64,000 bases of DNA from an uncultured Bacteroidota bacterium (GTDB taxonomy: Bacteria; Bacteroidota; Bacteroidia; Chitinophagales; Chitinophagaceae): contig CAIKYB010000016.1 of assembly GCA_903831575.1 (NCBI GenBank), forward strand, positions 62,001 through 126,000. Reading direction: 5' to 3'. Positions 15,875 through 25,888 of the stretch are shown here, piece by piece; position 1 is the stretch's first letter; each line of letters starts with the position of its first letter. A model generated the notes under the pieces. It ran no database searches and was not told where the DNA came from. It saw nothing but the letters and a program-made list of their open reading frames with translations. Made by a program: the position numbers and the translations under genes.

Positions 15875-18673
15875 TTAAAGCGTTCTCTTCACTTCTACTT
15901 CTTCAAACGCTTCTACTATATCGCCAACTTTAATATCATTATAATTTCTGATTACCAATCCGCATTCCATTCCTGATGATACGTCTTTTGCATCATCGCG
16001 GAAACGCTTCAAACTGGCTAATTCTCCAGTGAAAATTACAATACCATCTCTAACCAATCTGATTCGGTTGTTTCTTGCCATTTTACCATCAAGAACCTGA
16101 CAACCCGCAACAGTTGCTTTATCAAAACGATACGTTTCTCTGATTTCAACATTTGCTAAGATCTTCTCTTCCACAGTTGGCTCCAACATGCCTTCCATCG
16201 CACTTCTTATTTCCTCAATAGCATTGTAAATAATAGAGTACAATTTGATCTGTATAGATTCATTTTCTGCTAATCTTGCAGCTTGAATAGAAGGACGAAC
16301 ATTAAATCCGATAATGATGGCATCTGATGCATTCGCTAAAGTCACATCGCTTTCCGTAATCGCACCCACTGCTTTATGAATAACTTTTATTACAATTTCT
16401 TCTGTACTTAATTTTTGCAAAGAATCACTAAGTGCCTCAACAGACCCATCCACATCACCTTTAATAATTACATTTAATTCTTTAAAGTTTCCAAGTGCCA
16501 AACGGCGACCAATTTCATCAAGTGTAATATGCTTCTTAGCACGCATACCTTGCTCACGCAAAATCTGTCCGCGCTTATACGCTGTTTCTCTTGCATCTGC
16601 TTCATTTTCAAACACCTTGAAAGTTTCACCCGCTTGAGGAGCGCCATTCAAACCCAATATCAATACCGGAGTTGATGGAGGAGCTACGTCTACGCGTTGA
16701 TTTCTTTCATTGTACATGGCTTTTACTTTACCAAAGTGCTGTCCAGAAACAATCATATCACCTTGACGGAGAGTGCCATTTTGAACTAAAATAGTTGCAA
16801 CGTATCCGCGACCCTTATCAAGTGAGGCCTCAATAATAGTACCATTGGCTTGTTTGTCGGGATTAGCTTTTAATTCGAGTATATCCGTTTCTAATAGTAT
16901 TTTTTCAAGGAGTAAATCAATATTCATTCCTTTCTTGGCACTGATTTCCTGGCTTTGGAATTTTCCTCCCCAGCTTTCAACCAAGATATTCATAGAAGCC
17001 AGTTGCTCTTTTATTTTTTCCGGATTAGAGCCATCTTTATCTACTTTATTTATAGCAAAAATCATAGGAACATTTGCCGCCTGGGCATGCGATATCGCTT
17101 CTTTTGTTTGAGGCATCACCGCATCATCTGCAGCTACTACAATTACTGCAATATCTGTTACTTTAGCACCACGGGCACGCATAGCCGTAAATGCTTCGTG
17201 ACCAGGAGTATCTAAAAAGGTAATGGCCCTGCCATCAGCAAGTGTTACTTCATAGGCGCCGATATGTTGTGTAATTCCTCCTGCCTCACCTGCAATAACA
17301 TTCGTGTGTCTAATATAATCAAGCAGAGATGTTTTACCATGATCTACGTGACCCATTATGGTTACAATTGGAGCCCTTGGTTTTAAATCTTCAGGACTGT
17401 CTACAACTTCTTCTGCCTCTAATTCCGCCGCATCATCTACTCCTATAAATTCAACTTCATAATTAAATTCGCTAGCTACTAATTCGATTACATCTGCTTC
17501 AAGACGTTGGTTAATAGAAACCATGATACCCAAATTCATACACTTACTGATAATATCAGCAAAACTGACATCCATTAATCCTGCAAGCTCACTTACAGAT
17601 ATAAATTCAGTAACCTGTAACTTATTAGTAGTTTCTCCACCCTCACCCATCTGCTCTGCCATCTCTTCCCGCTTAGCTTTTCTATATTTAGCTTTAAGAC
17701 TTTTTCCTCTACCTCCTGACCCTGCAAGTTTGGCTTGTGTTTGCTTTAGTTTTTCTTGAATTTCTTTAGCATCAATAATTTTATCCTCAATACGTTTAGG
17801 CGCTCCGATTACCGGTCTTGGAAAACGATTACCAGTTGATGGAGCTCCTCCTTGTGCCGGCCTAGCTTGTCCGCCACGAGCATCTGGAATGGCTTTGTTG
17901 CCACGTTGTTGACCTCCAAAATCTTGACCTGGTTTCTTTTGTAATGGAATGCGTTTACGCTTTTGTTTTTCTTCGTTAGTTTCTTTCTTTGGACGCGTAT
18001 CGCTATCTATTGGTAAATTAATTTTACCTAAAATTTTTGGGCCTGATAATTTTTCGGCCTGTATATTTTGTATTTGTGGTAACAATACCGATTCTGGTAC
18101 TGATGGAGTAGGAACAGTTTCTGTTTCAATTGGCTTACTTATTACAGGAAGCTCTTCTATATTTTCTGTGATTTCTGTAGCCGTTGAAGGTGTTTTTTTT
18201 GTTGCTTTTTTAGGTCTTGTTGAAGAATCAATGTTACCTAAATCTATTTTATCAAGCACTTTTGGCCCTTCCAGTTCCGGAGCTTCTATTTTTGTTATTG
18301 AAGATTTTGATTTTTCAACAGGTTTTATTTCCTCGGCAACAGGCTCAACCTTTACTTCTGCAATTACGGCTTCTTCTATAGGCTTTACTTTTTCTTCTTT
18401 CTTTTTTATAGAAAGATCTTCTTCATCTTTTTTCTTCTTATGATCGCCGGAAGCGCCTTTTGGTAAATCAACCTGTTCTGCTTTTTGTTTGTTCGCTTTA
18501 TCAAGTTGAAATTCGGCTTGCAAAACACGATACATTTCTATAGAAAGTTTCGTGGATGCCTTTAAATCATCGGCATTGAAATTTTTAGACACAAGGAATT
18601 CTATTAGGGTATTTGTTCCTATATTAAATTCCTTGGCCGCAGCCATTAACCTAGGTGTGTTTACTTCTGACAT
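15875..18673 (-). CDS. infB: translation initiation factor IF-2
   Basis: 932 residues. A small IF2 N-terminal helical domain ([19 protein letters not shown]) and a long low-complexity linker rich in Lys, Glu and Pro (about 65-345) come first. A second N domain ([18 protein letters not shown]) precedes the G domain with GHVDHGKTS (about 437), DTPGHEAF and NKVD. EF-Tu-like domain II, domain III and the fMet-tRNA-binding C-terminal domain ([15 protein letters not shown] ...) follow. IF-2 brings initiator tRNA to the 30S subunit. It lies 85 bp downstream of nusA in the classical rimP-nusA-infB order. Confidence 0.98.
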   Translation of the reverse strand: MSEVNTPRLMAAAKEFNIGTNTLIEFLVSKNFNADDLKASTKLSIEMYRVLQAEFQLDKANKQKAEQVDLPKGASGDHKKKKDEEDLSIKKKEEKVKPIEEAVIAEVKVEPVAEEIKPVEKSKSSITKIEAPELEGPKVLDKIDLGNIDSSTRPKKATKKTPSTATEITENIEELPVISKPIETETVPTPSVPESVLLPQIQNIQAEKLSGPKILGKINLPIDSDTRPKKETNEEKQKRKRIPLQKKPGQDFGGQQRGNKAIPDARGGQARPAQGGAPSTGNRFPRPVIGAPKRIEDKIIDAKEIQEKLKQTQAKLAGSGGRGKSLKAKYRKAKREEMAEQMGEGGETTNKLQVTEFISVSELAGLMDVSFADIISKCMNLGIMVSINQRLEADVIELVASEFNYEVEFIGVDDAAELEAEEVVDSPEDLKPRAPIVTIMGHVDHGKTSLLDYIRHTNVIAGEAGGITQHIGAYEVTLADGRAITFLDTPGHEAFTAMRARGAKVTDIAVIVVAADDAVMPQTKEAISHAQAANVPMIFAINKVDKDGSNPEKIKEQLASMNILVESWGGKFQSQEISAKKGMNIDLLLEKILLETDILELKANPDKQANGTIIEASLDKGRGYVATILVQNGTLRQGDMIVSGQHFGKVKAMYNERNQRVDVAPPSTPVLILGLNGAPQAGETFKVFENEADARETAYKRGQILREQGMRAKKHITLDEIGRRLALGNFKELNVIIKGDVDGSVEALSDSLQKLSTEEIVIKVIHKAVGAITESDVTLANASDAIIIGFNVRPSIQAARLAENESIQIKLYSIIYNAIEEIRSAMEGMLEPTVEEKILANVEIRETYRFDKATVAGCQVLDGKMARNNRIRLVRDGIVIFTGELASLKRFRDDAKDVSSGMECGLVIRNYNDIKVGDIVEAFEEVEVKRTL

Positions 18674-18758
18674 TCGTTTTATTTATTGTAACATTAATTA
18701 TAATGATACAAACTTTCATTTAATGATTACTAATGTACCGATTATTCTGTTTCGGTTG

Positions 18759-20009
18759 TTATTCTCTTTCGAATTCTTCTTTTAATATTCTTCTGATATC
18801 CGAGATGGTTTCTTTTTCAAGATCCGTTCTGCGCTCTAATTCTTCAGCTGTAAGTGCTAAGACAGAACGAGCGGTATCGCAGCCTACTCTTTTCAATTCC
18901 TCAATAATCCATGCTTCAATTTCATCGCCAAATTCTTCCAAGTCAATATCAAACTCATCTTCGTCTCCTTCGTTATCACGGAAAACATCAATTTCAAAAC
19001 CTGTTAATTCGCAGGCCAGTTTAATATTTACACCACGACGACCAATAGCCAAAGAAACCTGGTCTGGTTTCAAAAATACATTTGCATGATTTTTTTCTGT
19101 ATCTAAATCTATGCTGGTAATTTTTGCAGGTGTTAATGAGCGTTGGATAAGCAACTGGATATTTGTTGTCCAATTGATCACATCGATATTTTCATTTTTC
19201 AACTCTCTAACTATTCCGTGTATACGACTTCCTTTCATACCCACACATGCACCAACAGGATCAATTCTATCGTCATAGCTTTCTACCGCAACTTTTGCCC
19301 TTTCTCCTGGGTCTCTTACAATTTTCTTTACTACAATCAGTCCATCAAATATCTCAGGAACTTCGATTTCCAGAAGCTTCTCCAAGAAAGAAGGACTGGT
19401 TCTCGATAAAATAATAATTGCCTGACTATTTTTAAGTTCTACTTTTTTTACAACTGCGCGAACGGTTTCGCCCTTTTTGAAATAGTCGCTTGGTATTTGT
19501 TCTGACTTTGGAAGCAACATTTCGTTTCCATCTTCATCTAAAATCAAGACTTCTTTTTTCCAAACCTGGTATACCTCACCGCTAACGATTTCTCCTACGC
19601 GATCTTCATATTTTTTAATTAAAACATTTTTCTTTAGATCATTAATACGAGCAGCAAGGGTTTGCTTTCCTGCAAGAATCGCTCTACGGCCAAACTCTGC
19701 CTGAATATCAACCTCTTCATACAATTCTTCTCCTACCTGATAATCCGGCTCAATAAGTATGGCGTTCTTATATTCAATCTCTGTTAGGGTATTATATAGA
19801 TCATCGTCATCTACGATGGTTCTTCTACGAAAGATCTCAAGATCACCTTTCTGGTCATTTACAATAACGTCAAAATTTTCATCATTGCCGTATTTTTTAC
19901 GGATTAATGTTTTGAACACATCTTCCATTACTTTCATCAGTGTTGGACGATCGATACCTTCAGCTTCTTTAAACTCCTGAAACGATTCCATCAAGTTAAT
20001 GCTTGCCAT
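18759..20009 (-). CDS. nusA: transcription elongation/termination factor NusA
   Basis: About 416 residues. An N-terminal RNA-polymerase-binding domain, an S1 domain (about 130-200, GEIVSGEVYQVWKKEVLI) and tandem KH domains (DPVGACVGMKGSRI, LAIGRRGVNIKLA) are all visible. The C-terminal tail has a helix-hairpin-helix-like segment (VLALTAEELERRTDLEK). NusA controls pausing, termination and antitermination. An in-frame ATG lies two codons upstream; I chose 20009 because CGGAG sits six bases before it. It follows rimP by about 60 bp, a gap that includes a small TCCCGA/TCGGGA hairpin. Confidence 0.97.
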   Translation of the reverse strand: MASINLMESFQEFKEAEGIDRPTLMKVMEDVFKTLIRKKYGNDENFDVIVNDQKGDLEIFRRRTIVDDDDLYNTLTEIEYKNAILIEPDYQVGEELYEEVDIQAEFGRRAILAGKQTLAARINDLKKNVLIKKYEDRVGEIVSGEVYQVWKKEVLILDEDGNEMLLPKSEQIPSDYFKKGETVRAVVKKVELKNSQAIIILSRTSPSFLEKLLEIEVPEIFDGLIVVKKIVRDPGERAKVAVESYDDRIDPVGACVGMKGSRIHGIVRELKNENIDVINWTTNIQLLIQRSLTPAKITSIDLDTEKNHANVFLKPDQVSLAIGRRGVNIKLACELTGFEIDVFRDNEGDEDEFDIDLEEFGDEIEAWIIEELKRVGCDTARSVLALTAEELERRTDLEKETISDIRRILKEEFERE

Positions 20010-20072
20010 AATCATCTCCGTACTTTTTCCCGAAAAATATCGGGACCCCGCCGGACGTGGGTTTTTTGTTAA

Positions 20073-20537
20073 TTAAAATTTTATTAGAACTTTTGTTTGT
20101 TTTATTTCTGAAAAAGGAATACTTAATTTATGTTCCACCGCTTTTTTGCCTTTCCCTTCTACAAATTCAATACTTATTGAATCCTCCGTTAGCTCAACTA
20201 ATTTTCCTTCTTGTTTTGTAGCATCTAGTTTTGTTACTTCCACGCTTCTCCCAATATTTTTTTGATATTGACGAATTTGTTTCAATGGCTCATCTAATCC
20301 GGGACTCGATACCTCCAGGGAAAAATCTCCATCTGGGTAAAGCCCCATTTCCTCCATGCGCTTATATAATGCTCTGTTTATTTTTATACACTTTTCAATT
20401 CCGAGTCCATTATCTGCATCCAGGTAGATTTTGATATTATTTGTGGGCTTCACTTTCATGTCCACAAAAAAGATATCATCTACCAATAATGTTAATAATG
20501 TTTTCTTGACAAATTCTAATTGTGTTTCTGTACTCAT
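20073..20537 (-). CDS. rimP: ribosome maturation factor RimP
   Basis: 154 residues with the RimP layout: an N-terminal alpha/beta domain (DIFFVDMKVKPTNNIKIYLDADNGLGIEKC), the conserved SLEVSSPGLDEPL motif at about 67-79 and a C-terminal Sm-like barrel. RimP is needed for maturation of the 30S subunit. First gene of the rimP-nusA-infB operon. A 15-bp hairpin lies 13 bp upstream of the start and would be in the leader of the transcript. Confidence 0.95.
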   Translation of the reverse strand: MSTETQLEFVKKTLLTLLVDDIFFVDMKVKPTNNIKIYLDADNGLGIEKCIKINRALYKRMEEMGLYPDGDFSLEVSSPGLDEPLKQIRQYQKNIGRSVEVTKLDATKQEGKLVELTEDSISIEFVEGKGKKAVEHKLSIPFSEIKQTKVLIKF

Positions 20538-20550
20538 GACATGTTAGAAA

Positions 20551-20582
20551 AGAAGAAGGGAACGATTTCGTTCCCTTCTTCT
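20551..20582. promoter_or_regulatory. strong hairpin in the rimP leader
   Basis: AGAAGAAGGGAACGA (20551-20565) and its full complement (20568-20582) form an uninterrupted 15-bp inverted repeat with almost no loop. The T-run is on the plus-strand side only, where no gene ends, so it is not an ordinary terminator of a known transcript. It could be a processing site or control element in the rimP-nusA-infB leader. Confidence 0.55.
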
Positions 20583-20680
20583 ACTTTTTCTTACTGCAAA
20601 TATAGGAAATATGATGTTATCAGCCAAAACTCCATGATTGTTTAAATAAAATTAACCCTACAATTTATACCCTATAAGCA

Positions 20681-20688
20681 TAACTTTG
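20681..20688 (+). promoter_or_regulatory. -7 element touching the DUF4834 start
   Basis: TAACTTTG matches TAnnTTTG and ends four bases before the ATG at 20693. Transcription would begin at or just after the start codon region, implying a leaderless or near-leaderless mRNA. Confidence 0.55.
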
Positions 20689-20692
20689 CAGT

Positions 20693-20926
20693 ATGCTAAG
20701 ACTTATTTTTGAATTGTTTGTTATTTACATATTGTACAAGCTCATTTTCGAGTTGATTCTTCCCGTTGCCAAGACAACAAGCCATATCAAAAAGAAAATG
20801 AATGAGATGCAGAAAAATATGCAGGAGCAACAGTATCAGCAACAGGAAGTCAAGAAATCACCACAATCCGGCAACCCAAAGCAAGAAAAAAATGAGGATT
20901 ATATTGATTATGAGGAAGTTAGATGA
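20693..20926 (+). CDS. DUF4834-like membrane-anchored protein
   Basis: 77 residues with an N-terminal membrane helix (about 1-25, LIFELFVIYILYKLIFEL) followed by a charged, glutamine-rich cytoplasmic tail ending DYIDYEEVR. The layout fits DUF4834, a small family typical of Bacteroidota. The function is unknown. It is divergent from rimP, with its -7 element almost touching its start codon. Confidence 0.75.
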   Translation: MLRLIFELFVIYILYKLIFELILPVAKTTSHIKKKMNEMQKNMQEQQYQQQEVKKSPQSGNPKQEKNEDYIDYEEVR

Positions 20927-21196
20927 TAAATAATCTAATCATTTAGAACTGCATTCGATAAAAATTGAATATCTTTTTAATTCTCCGAGATTTATTTAAT
21001 CATACTTCTATAACAAATACTCCCACTGCGATTACTATTGTTGAGAACAAGTGATACCCTGCTTAAATCAAAAATTACATTTTTTATTTCCCTTATAAAT
21101 ATTTTAAAAAAAGGATTGCCTATATCTGAATTTTGTTACTTTTGCTGCCTGTATAATTTTTTATAAGTTTAGAAGTCTTTCTATCTTGTAAAGAAC

Positions 21197-21270
21197 GGGC
21201 CTATAGCTCAGCTGGTTAGAGCACCTGACTCATAATCAGGTGGTCCTAGGTTCAAATCCTAGTGGGCCCA
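21197..21270 (+). tRNA. tRNA with CAT anticodon, probably Ile2
   Basis: Acceptor GGGCCTA/TGGGCCC, a D arm TAGCTCAGCTGGTTAGAGCA, an anticodon arm CCTGA-CTCATAA-TCAGG, a T arm CTAGGTTCAAATCCTAG and discriminator A; no CCA is encoded. The CAT anticodon fits either elongator Met or Ile2 (lysidine-modified, reads AUA). The GACTCATAATC arm resembles Ile2 of other bacteria, so I lean to that. Confidence 0.9.
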
Positions 21271-21278
21271 CATTCATA

Positions 21279-21312
21279 AAAAACCACCTGCAAATATTGT
21301 AGGTGGTTTTTG
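21279..21312 (+). terminator. terminator of the CAT tRNA
   Basis: AAAACCACCT and AGGTGGTTTT pair around CAATATT-like loop sequence and are followed by TGTTTTT. It lies 9 bases after the tRNA. Confidence 0.8.
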
Positions 21313-21435
21313 TTTTTAACGAGGGTTTTTATACTCTAGATTGAAGAGAAAACCTTGTCTAGATTATAAATAAGTGCCTATTTCAACATACTGGAAGGGG
21401 CCAAAAAGATTACACAATAGCCCTCAACCTTTCAT

Positions 21436-21443
21436 TACCTTTG
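21436..21443 (+). promoter_or_regulatory. -7 element touching the obgE start
   Basis: TACCTTTG ends five bases before the ATG at 21449. It also shows that the longer in-frame upstream extension from 21374 is unlikely to be translated from this promoter. Confidence 0.55.
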
Positions 21444-21448
21444 CGCCA

Positions 21449-22450
21449 ATGGAAAAGTCAAATTTTGTAGATCAGATTAAAATATTTTGTCGAAGTGGCC
21501 ATGGTGGGGCTGGAAGTAAGCATTTTATGCGAAATAAACTTACTGCCATGGGTGGGCCGGATGGTGGTGATGGCGGCCGTGGTGCACATATCATTTTAAA
21601 AGGAAACGCTCAATTATGGACTTTACTTCATCTTCGCTATTTTAAAAATGTATTAGCAGAAAACGGGGAAAATGGGGGTGGTAATAATTGTTCGGGTAAA
21701 ACAGGAAAGGATATTATCATTGAAGTCCCTTTAGGAACCATTGCTAAATCTGAGGATGCTGATATTATTGAAGCAGAAATCTTAGAGCATGGTCAAGAGA
21801 TTATTTTGATGAAAGGAGGACGGGGCGGATTGGGAAACAGTAATTTCAAAACTTCAACCAATCAGGCACCGGAATATGCACAGCCTGGAGAAGAAGGCCA
21901 AGAAGGCATTAAAGTTCTCGAACTTAAAGTTCTCGCAGATGTTGGATTGGTAGGGTTTCCCAATGCAGGAAAATCGACATTATTATCAAGTATTACAGCT
22001 GCAAAACCTAAAATCGCAGATTACGCTTTTACAACTTTGGTTCCACAATTAGGCATGGTTGAATATAGAGACTCTAAAAGTTTTTGTATGGCAGACTTGC
22101 CAGGAATAATTGAGGGGGCAGCAGAAGGCAAAGGATTGGGACACCGGTTTTTAAGGCATATCGAAAGAAATGCAGTGCTGCTATTTTTAATCCCTGCAGA
22201 TAGTAAAGATCATAGAAAAGAATTTGAGATTTTAAAACTTGAATTAGAAAAGTACAATCCAGAAATGCTTCAAAAGGATTTTATTATTGCCATTAGTAAA
22301 TCCGATATGCTTGATGATGAATTAAAAGCAGCTATTTCAATAGAGCTACCAAAAAATATTCCACATCTATTTATCTCATCGGTAACTGGTTCTCAATTAC
22401 AACAATTGAAAGACGTTTTGTGGAATACGATTAATGCTTCTATAGTTTAA
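21449..22450 (+). CDS. obgE: GTPase Obg
   Basis: 333 residues. The N-terminal glycine-rich Obg fold (about 1-155; [26 protein letters not shown]) is followed by a G domain with GFPNAGKST (about 166), [16 protein letters not shown] (G3 and switch 2) and SKSD (G4). Obg binds the 50S subunit and acts in ribosome assembly and stress response. The variable C-terminal domain of some Obg proteins is absent, as in other Bacteroidota. I chose 21449 because it gives the standard N-terminus and follows the -7 element. Confidence 0.95.
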   Translation: MEKSNFVDQIKIFCRSGHGGAGSKHFMRNKLTAMGGPDGGDGGRGAHIILKGNAQLWTLLHLRYFKNVLAENGENGGGNNCSGKTGKDIIIEVPLGTIAKSEDADIIEAEILEHGQEIILMKGGRGGLGNSNFKTSTNQAPEYAQPGEEGQEGIKVLELKVLADVGLVGFPNAGKSTLLSSITAAKPKIADYAFTTLVPQLGMVEYRDSKSFCMADLPGIIEGAAEGKGLGHRFLRHIERNAVLLFLIPADSKDHRKEFEILKLELEKYNPEMLQKDFIIAISKSDMLDDELKAAISIELPKNIPHLFISSVTGSQLQQLKDVLWNTINASIV

Positions 22451-22518
22451 TAGTTAATGAACAGCTGTGAATAACATTTGTTTGTTATTTGTTTATAGAT
22501 ATACGTATTTCGTGAATA

Positions 22519-23109
22519 ATGATGCCCACCCAACCATTTTTTTACCAGATTAGATTTTCCTTTTTAATTACAGTAGTCAGTCTTTCCTTACTTTTTATTT
22601 TAAGCGGTTGTCCATATAGATCTATTTACAGCATAGATAATGAGCCACAACTACAAGTAGATAAAACTTATTTTGGTAGCTGGGAAACAACTATTATTGA
22701 TGAAAAAAACAGGCGCATAAAAATAGAAATGAATCTTGCACGAAAAACAGACTCTATTTATAATGTCTTTTTTGCAGGGTTTTTAGGCAGGGTAAACAAA
22801 AAGAAAAAACCTCAGCTAGATACCATTTGCGGGACCTGTTTTATGAGTGAAATTGGGAACAGGTTATTTTTAAATGTGGATGTAAAAGAACAAATATTTA
22901 TTGCTGAATTTGTTTACAAGAATGATGAAATCAACTTACTTGCTTTATGTGAACATTTTACTAATAAAATGATTAAATCAAACGAACAACTTAAAAATGC
23001 AGTAGCATTTCACTATCGAACAAGACTATATCCGCTTTATGACGAATCTTTTTGTCTCAAGAACATGACAAGGATTAAAAAGATAAATGTTGATGCTACT
23101 TTAAAATAG
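22519..23109 (+). CDS. lipoprotein, unknown
   Basis: 196 residues with a signal sequence ending in a lipobox LSGC (cysteine about residue 31), so it is probably lipidated and sent to the outer membrane or periplasm. The mature part has a short WETTIIDEKNRRIKIEMNL strand pattern and no known domain. It lies between obgE and the lipid kinase gene on the same strand with gaps of about 68 and 50 bp, so cotranscription is possible. Confidence 0.65.
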   Translation: MMPTQPFFYQIRFSFLITVVSLSLLFILSGCPYRSIYSIDNEPQLQVDKTYFGSWETTIIDEKNRRIKIEMNLARKTDSIYNVFFAGFLGRVNKKKKPQLDTICGTCFMSEIGNRLFLNVDVKEQIFIAEFVYKNDEINLLALCEHFTNKMIKSNEQLKNAVAFHYRTRLYPLYDESFCLKNMTRIKKINVDATLK

Positions 23110-23159
23110 TAATTTGCTTCTTAATCAAAATCAGGTAATAATTATTTTTAAACCTACAG

Positions 23160-24062
23160 ATGGAAAGAAATTTTATTTATTTTATTAATCCTATCTCTGG
23201 CACTCAAAATAAAAAAGGTTTGATTGAATTTATTTCTACTCAGACAAAAGCTAATGGTATTCCCTTTCAAATATTAAGTACAAACAAAGAAGGAGATTAT
23301 TCTTTTTTACCTGCTCAAATAACATCAGAAGATATTACAGATGTTATTATTTGTGGTGGCGATGGAACGGTTAGTCAAATCGCTTCTTTTTTGTTAACTA
23401 CTTCGGTAAACATTGGAATCATCCCGATGGGGTCTGGAAATGGATTAGCGCTTGCCGAAGGAATAAGTAAAAATATCAAGAAGGCCCTTAAGATTATTTT
23501 TGCAGGGAAATCTAATTATATCGACGGGTTCTATATCAATGATAAATTTGGATGCATGCTTGCTGGTCTTGGATTTGATGCACAAGTGGCTCATGATTTT
23601 TCTACACAAAAAAAACGAGGACTTTATACCTACATTTTACTTTCTATAAGAAATTTTTTTGCTGCAAAGGCCTACCCTTTTATCATAGAAGTAAATCAAC
23701 AGCAAATAAAAACAGACGCGCTTTTTATAAGCATAGCTAACAGTAACCAGTTTGGAAATCACGTTACCATTGCGCCTATGGCATCTTTAAATGATGGTCT
23801 TTTGGATATTGTTGTGGTAACTAAGATGAATAAACTCTTGGCGATGTTTTCTTTATTGAGACAAATTAGTATTGGAAAAATACTGCCGAAAGAACAGCTT
23901 GTTACTAAAAATAAAAGTATACTTTATTTTCACACAGATGAATTAATTATAGACAATCCTAAAGAAGCACCATTACATTTAGACGGAGAACCCATTCCTA
24001 CAGAAAAAAGAATTAAAGTACGCGTTCTTCGGAATGCATTTAAACTTCTGCAACCTGCTTAA
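23160..24062 (+). CDS. diacylglycerol/lipid kinase, YegS family
   Basis: 300 residues of the DAGK catalytic family. The N-terminal NPISG phosphate-binding turn, the nucleotide-binding GGDGTVSQIA (about 61-70) and GSGNGLA (about 92) are present, and the C-terminal beta domain ends with LHLDGEP, also characteristic. These enzymes phosphorylate diacylglycerol or related lipids, here probably at the inner membrane. Its last 23 bp overlap the end of the convergent heme A synthase gene. Confidence 0.9.
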   Translation: MERNFIYFINPISGTQNKKGLIEFISTQTKANGIPFQILSTNKEGDYSFLPAQITSEDITDVIICGGDGTVSQIASFLLTTSVNIGIIPMGSGNGLALAEGISKNIKKALKIIFAGKSNYIDGFYINDKFGCMLAGLGFDAQVAHDFSTQKKRGLYTYILLSIRNFFAAKAYPFIIEVNQQQIKTDALFISIANSNQFGNHVTIAPMASLNDGLLDIVVVTKMNKLLAMFSLLRQISIGKILPKEQLVTKNKSILYFHTDELIIDNPKEAPLHLDGEPIPTEKRIKVRVLRNAFKLLQPA

Positions 24063-25104
24063 ATCTTTTTACTAAAAACAATAAACTGGTTATACAAATC
24101 ACCAAAAGCATGGCGGTAAATTGATGTGCTACGCCAAAGAAAATAAATACTGATGGATTAGTCGCGGATATTAGTGCTCCAATTCCTAAACTTATTTGTA
24201 CCACAATCAACAGCATAAAGGCACGTCTTAATAATATGAAAGGAATATGATTGTTGAGACTTTTGCTTTTAACATAGAAAATAATTGACGCGATGAAAAG
24301 CAGGTATCCGATACCGCGATGTATAAAATGAATAGTGATTTTATTGTTGATTACATTCTGGGTCCAAGGAGAAAGTTCATGAATAGATGAAGGGATAAAA
24401 GCGCCATTGATAGAAGGCCATGTTGGTGCAGTTGACGCAGCTTTTAATCCAGCCATAAAACCGCCGAAAATCAATTGAAAAAAAAGTAAGATCAATATAG
24501 TTAACAACAAATTTCTTGTATTGCTTGAATATACTTTATGCTGAAATACAGGGAGTTGACTTAAAGCAAACCAAAACGTATAAGCTAATAACACAAGTGC
24601 TGCAATGAAATGTGTGGTGAGTTGAATATGTCCCACGAAATATTTTTCAGGAACCAATCCACTCTTTACCATAATCCATCCAATGGCGCCTTGCAACGCT
24701 CCCAGAAAAAACAATATCACCATGGGAAAAATCATGGATTGATTGAACTTCTTTTTTACAATGAAATAAATAAATCCAATAAGGAAAACCATTCCCATCA
24801 TTCTTGCCCAAAGTCTGTGAAACCATTCCCAGAAAAAAATAAATTTAAATTCTTTCAAAGAAAAATATTGATGCACATATTTAAATTGATCTGTGTGACG
24901 GTATTTTTCAAATTCAATTTGCCAATCAGTGGTGTTTAATGGCGGCAACGCTCCAGTAATCGGTTTCCATTCGGTGATAGAAAGTCCAGATTCAGTAAGT
25001 CGGGTTATGCCTCCCAATAAAACCTGTACCACAATCATGCCAACACCAATTAACAACCATGTTGCCACCTGTCTATTATTTTTTTGTTGTAGTGTTAACT
25101 CCAT
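24040..25104 (-). CDS. ctaA: heme A synthase (COX15/CtaA)
   Basis: 354 residues with about eight membrane segments. Signature stretches are GGITRLTESGLSITEWKPI (about 31-49) near the N-terminus and HRIGYLLF-like HRGIGYLLF in the second half; conserved histidines lie in HRLWARMMG and HQFTAM. The enzyme oxidises heme O to heme A for cytochrome oxidase. The length suits the two-half COX15 type. It overlaps the lipid kinase gene tail to tail by 23 bp. An A/T-rich repeat lies upstream at 25135-25223. Confidence 0.93.
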   Translation of the reverse strand: MELTLQQKNNRQVATWLLIGVGMIVVQVLLGGITRLTESGLSITEWKPITGALPPLNTTDWQIEFEKYRHTDQFKYVHQYFSLKEFKFIFFWEWFHRLWARMMGMVFLIGFIYFIVKKKFNQSMIFPMVILFFLGALQGAIGWIMVKSGLVPEKYFVGHIQLTTHFIAALVLLAYTFWFALSQLPVFQHKVYSSNTRNLLLTILILLFFQLIFGGFMAGLKAASTAPTWPSINGAFIPSSIHELSPWTQNVINNKITIHFIHRGIGYLLFIASIIFYVKSKSLNNHIPFILLRRAFMLLIVVQISLGIGALISATNPSVFIFFGVAHQFTAMLLVICITSLLFLVKRFKQVAEV

Positions 25105-25134
25105 AGTGGTGCAAATTTAGTGATGTTTTCCTTC

Positions 25135-25223
25135 AAAGGTTTCAGAAGTTAAGTGGTTTAATAAGTTCAAACCGTTACGCAAAAACTTCTGCAACTCATT
25201 GAACGTTTTAAACCTTTTGAACA
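25135..25223. repeat. intergenic repeat of the AACCTTTTGAAC family
   Basis: It contains GTGGTTTAATAAGTTCAAAC and TTTTAAACCTTTTGAAC, phrases also found at 12912-12966, 15701-15873 and 62101-62160. CAGAAGTT (25143-25150) and AACTTCTG (25184-25191) form an inverted repeat. It sits between the divergent ctaA and rnhB genes. Confidence 0.5.
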
Positions 25224-25261
25224 ATTTTTACCCGTTTTTTCAGACCTTTGTTTTACTTTTT

Positions 25262-25858
25262 ATGTTAGAAAACTCTTTTGATATCAACAAAATTGAAGCG
25301 GGATTAGATGAGGCAGGTCGTGGATGTTATGCCGGACCTGTGTTTGCGGCTGCCGTAATTTTACCAAAAGATTTTTATCACCCTTTATTAAATGACAGCA
25401 AAAAGCTTACTGAAAAAAACAGAGATTTATTAAGGCCAATTATTGAGAAAGAAGCCATTGCTTATGCTGTGTCAATGGTTGATCATAATGAAATAGACCA
25501 GATTAATATCTTGCAGGCTTCCTACAAAGCGATGCACCTGTCTATTGATAAACTTAAAAAAAAACCGGAACTACTACTTATTGACGGGAACAGATTTAAG
25601 CCCTATAAAAAAATAAGTCATGAGTGTATCATTAAAGGAGATGGAAAATATAGCAGTATTGCCGCTGCAAGCATTTTAGCAAAAACTTATAGAGATGACT
25701 ATATGCTGAAAATTCACCTGGAATATCCTGAATACCAGTGGAATAAAAACAAGGGATATGGAACAGCTGTTCATCGGAATGCGATTGATAAGTATGGATT
25801 GTGTACATATCATCGAAAGACTTTTAATATTCTTCCTGTTCAAATAAAATTATTGTAG
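25262..25858 (+). CDS. rnhB: ribonuclease HII
   Basis: 198 residues. The active-site motif GLDEAGRGCYAGP (Asp-Glu at about 14-15), LNDSKKLT, LLIDGN and the downstream KGDGKYSSIAAASILAKTYRD are all RNase HII signatures. The enzyme removes ribonucleotides from DNA. An upstream in-frame extension from 25199 is hydrophobic and unlike the family, so I take the ATG at 25262. Confidence 0.95.
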   Translation: MLENSFDINKIEAGLDEAGRGCYAGPVFAAAVILPKDFYHPLLNDSKKLTEKNRDLLRPIIEKEAIAYAVSMVDHNEIDQINILQASYKAMHLSIDKLKKKPELLLIDGNRFKPYKKISHECIIKGDGKYSSIAAASILAKTYRDDYMLKIHLEYPEYQWNKNKGYGTAVHRNAIDKYGLCTYHRKTFNILPVQIKLL

Positions 25859-25888
25859 TAGATTTTGAATAATTGAAATTCAAAAGAA

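Noticed and set aside
17949-18443. 164-codon open frame opposite infB
   Set aside because: It is a low-complexity shadow of the Lys/Glu/Pro-rich linker of IF-2 on the other strand.
21374-21448. N-terminal extension of obgE
   Set aside because: The extra 25 residues are unlike any Obg protein and the -7 promoter element lies inside them.
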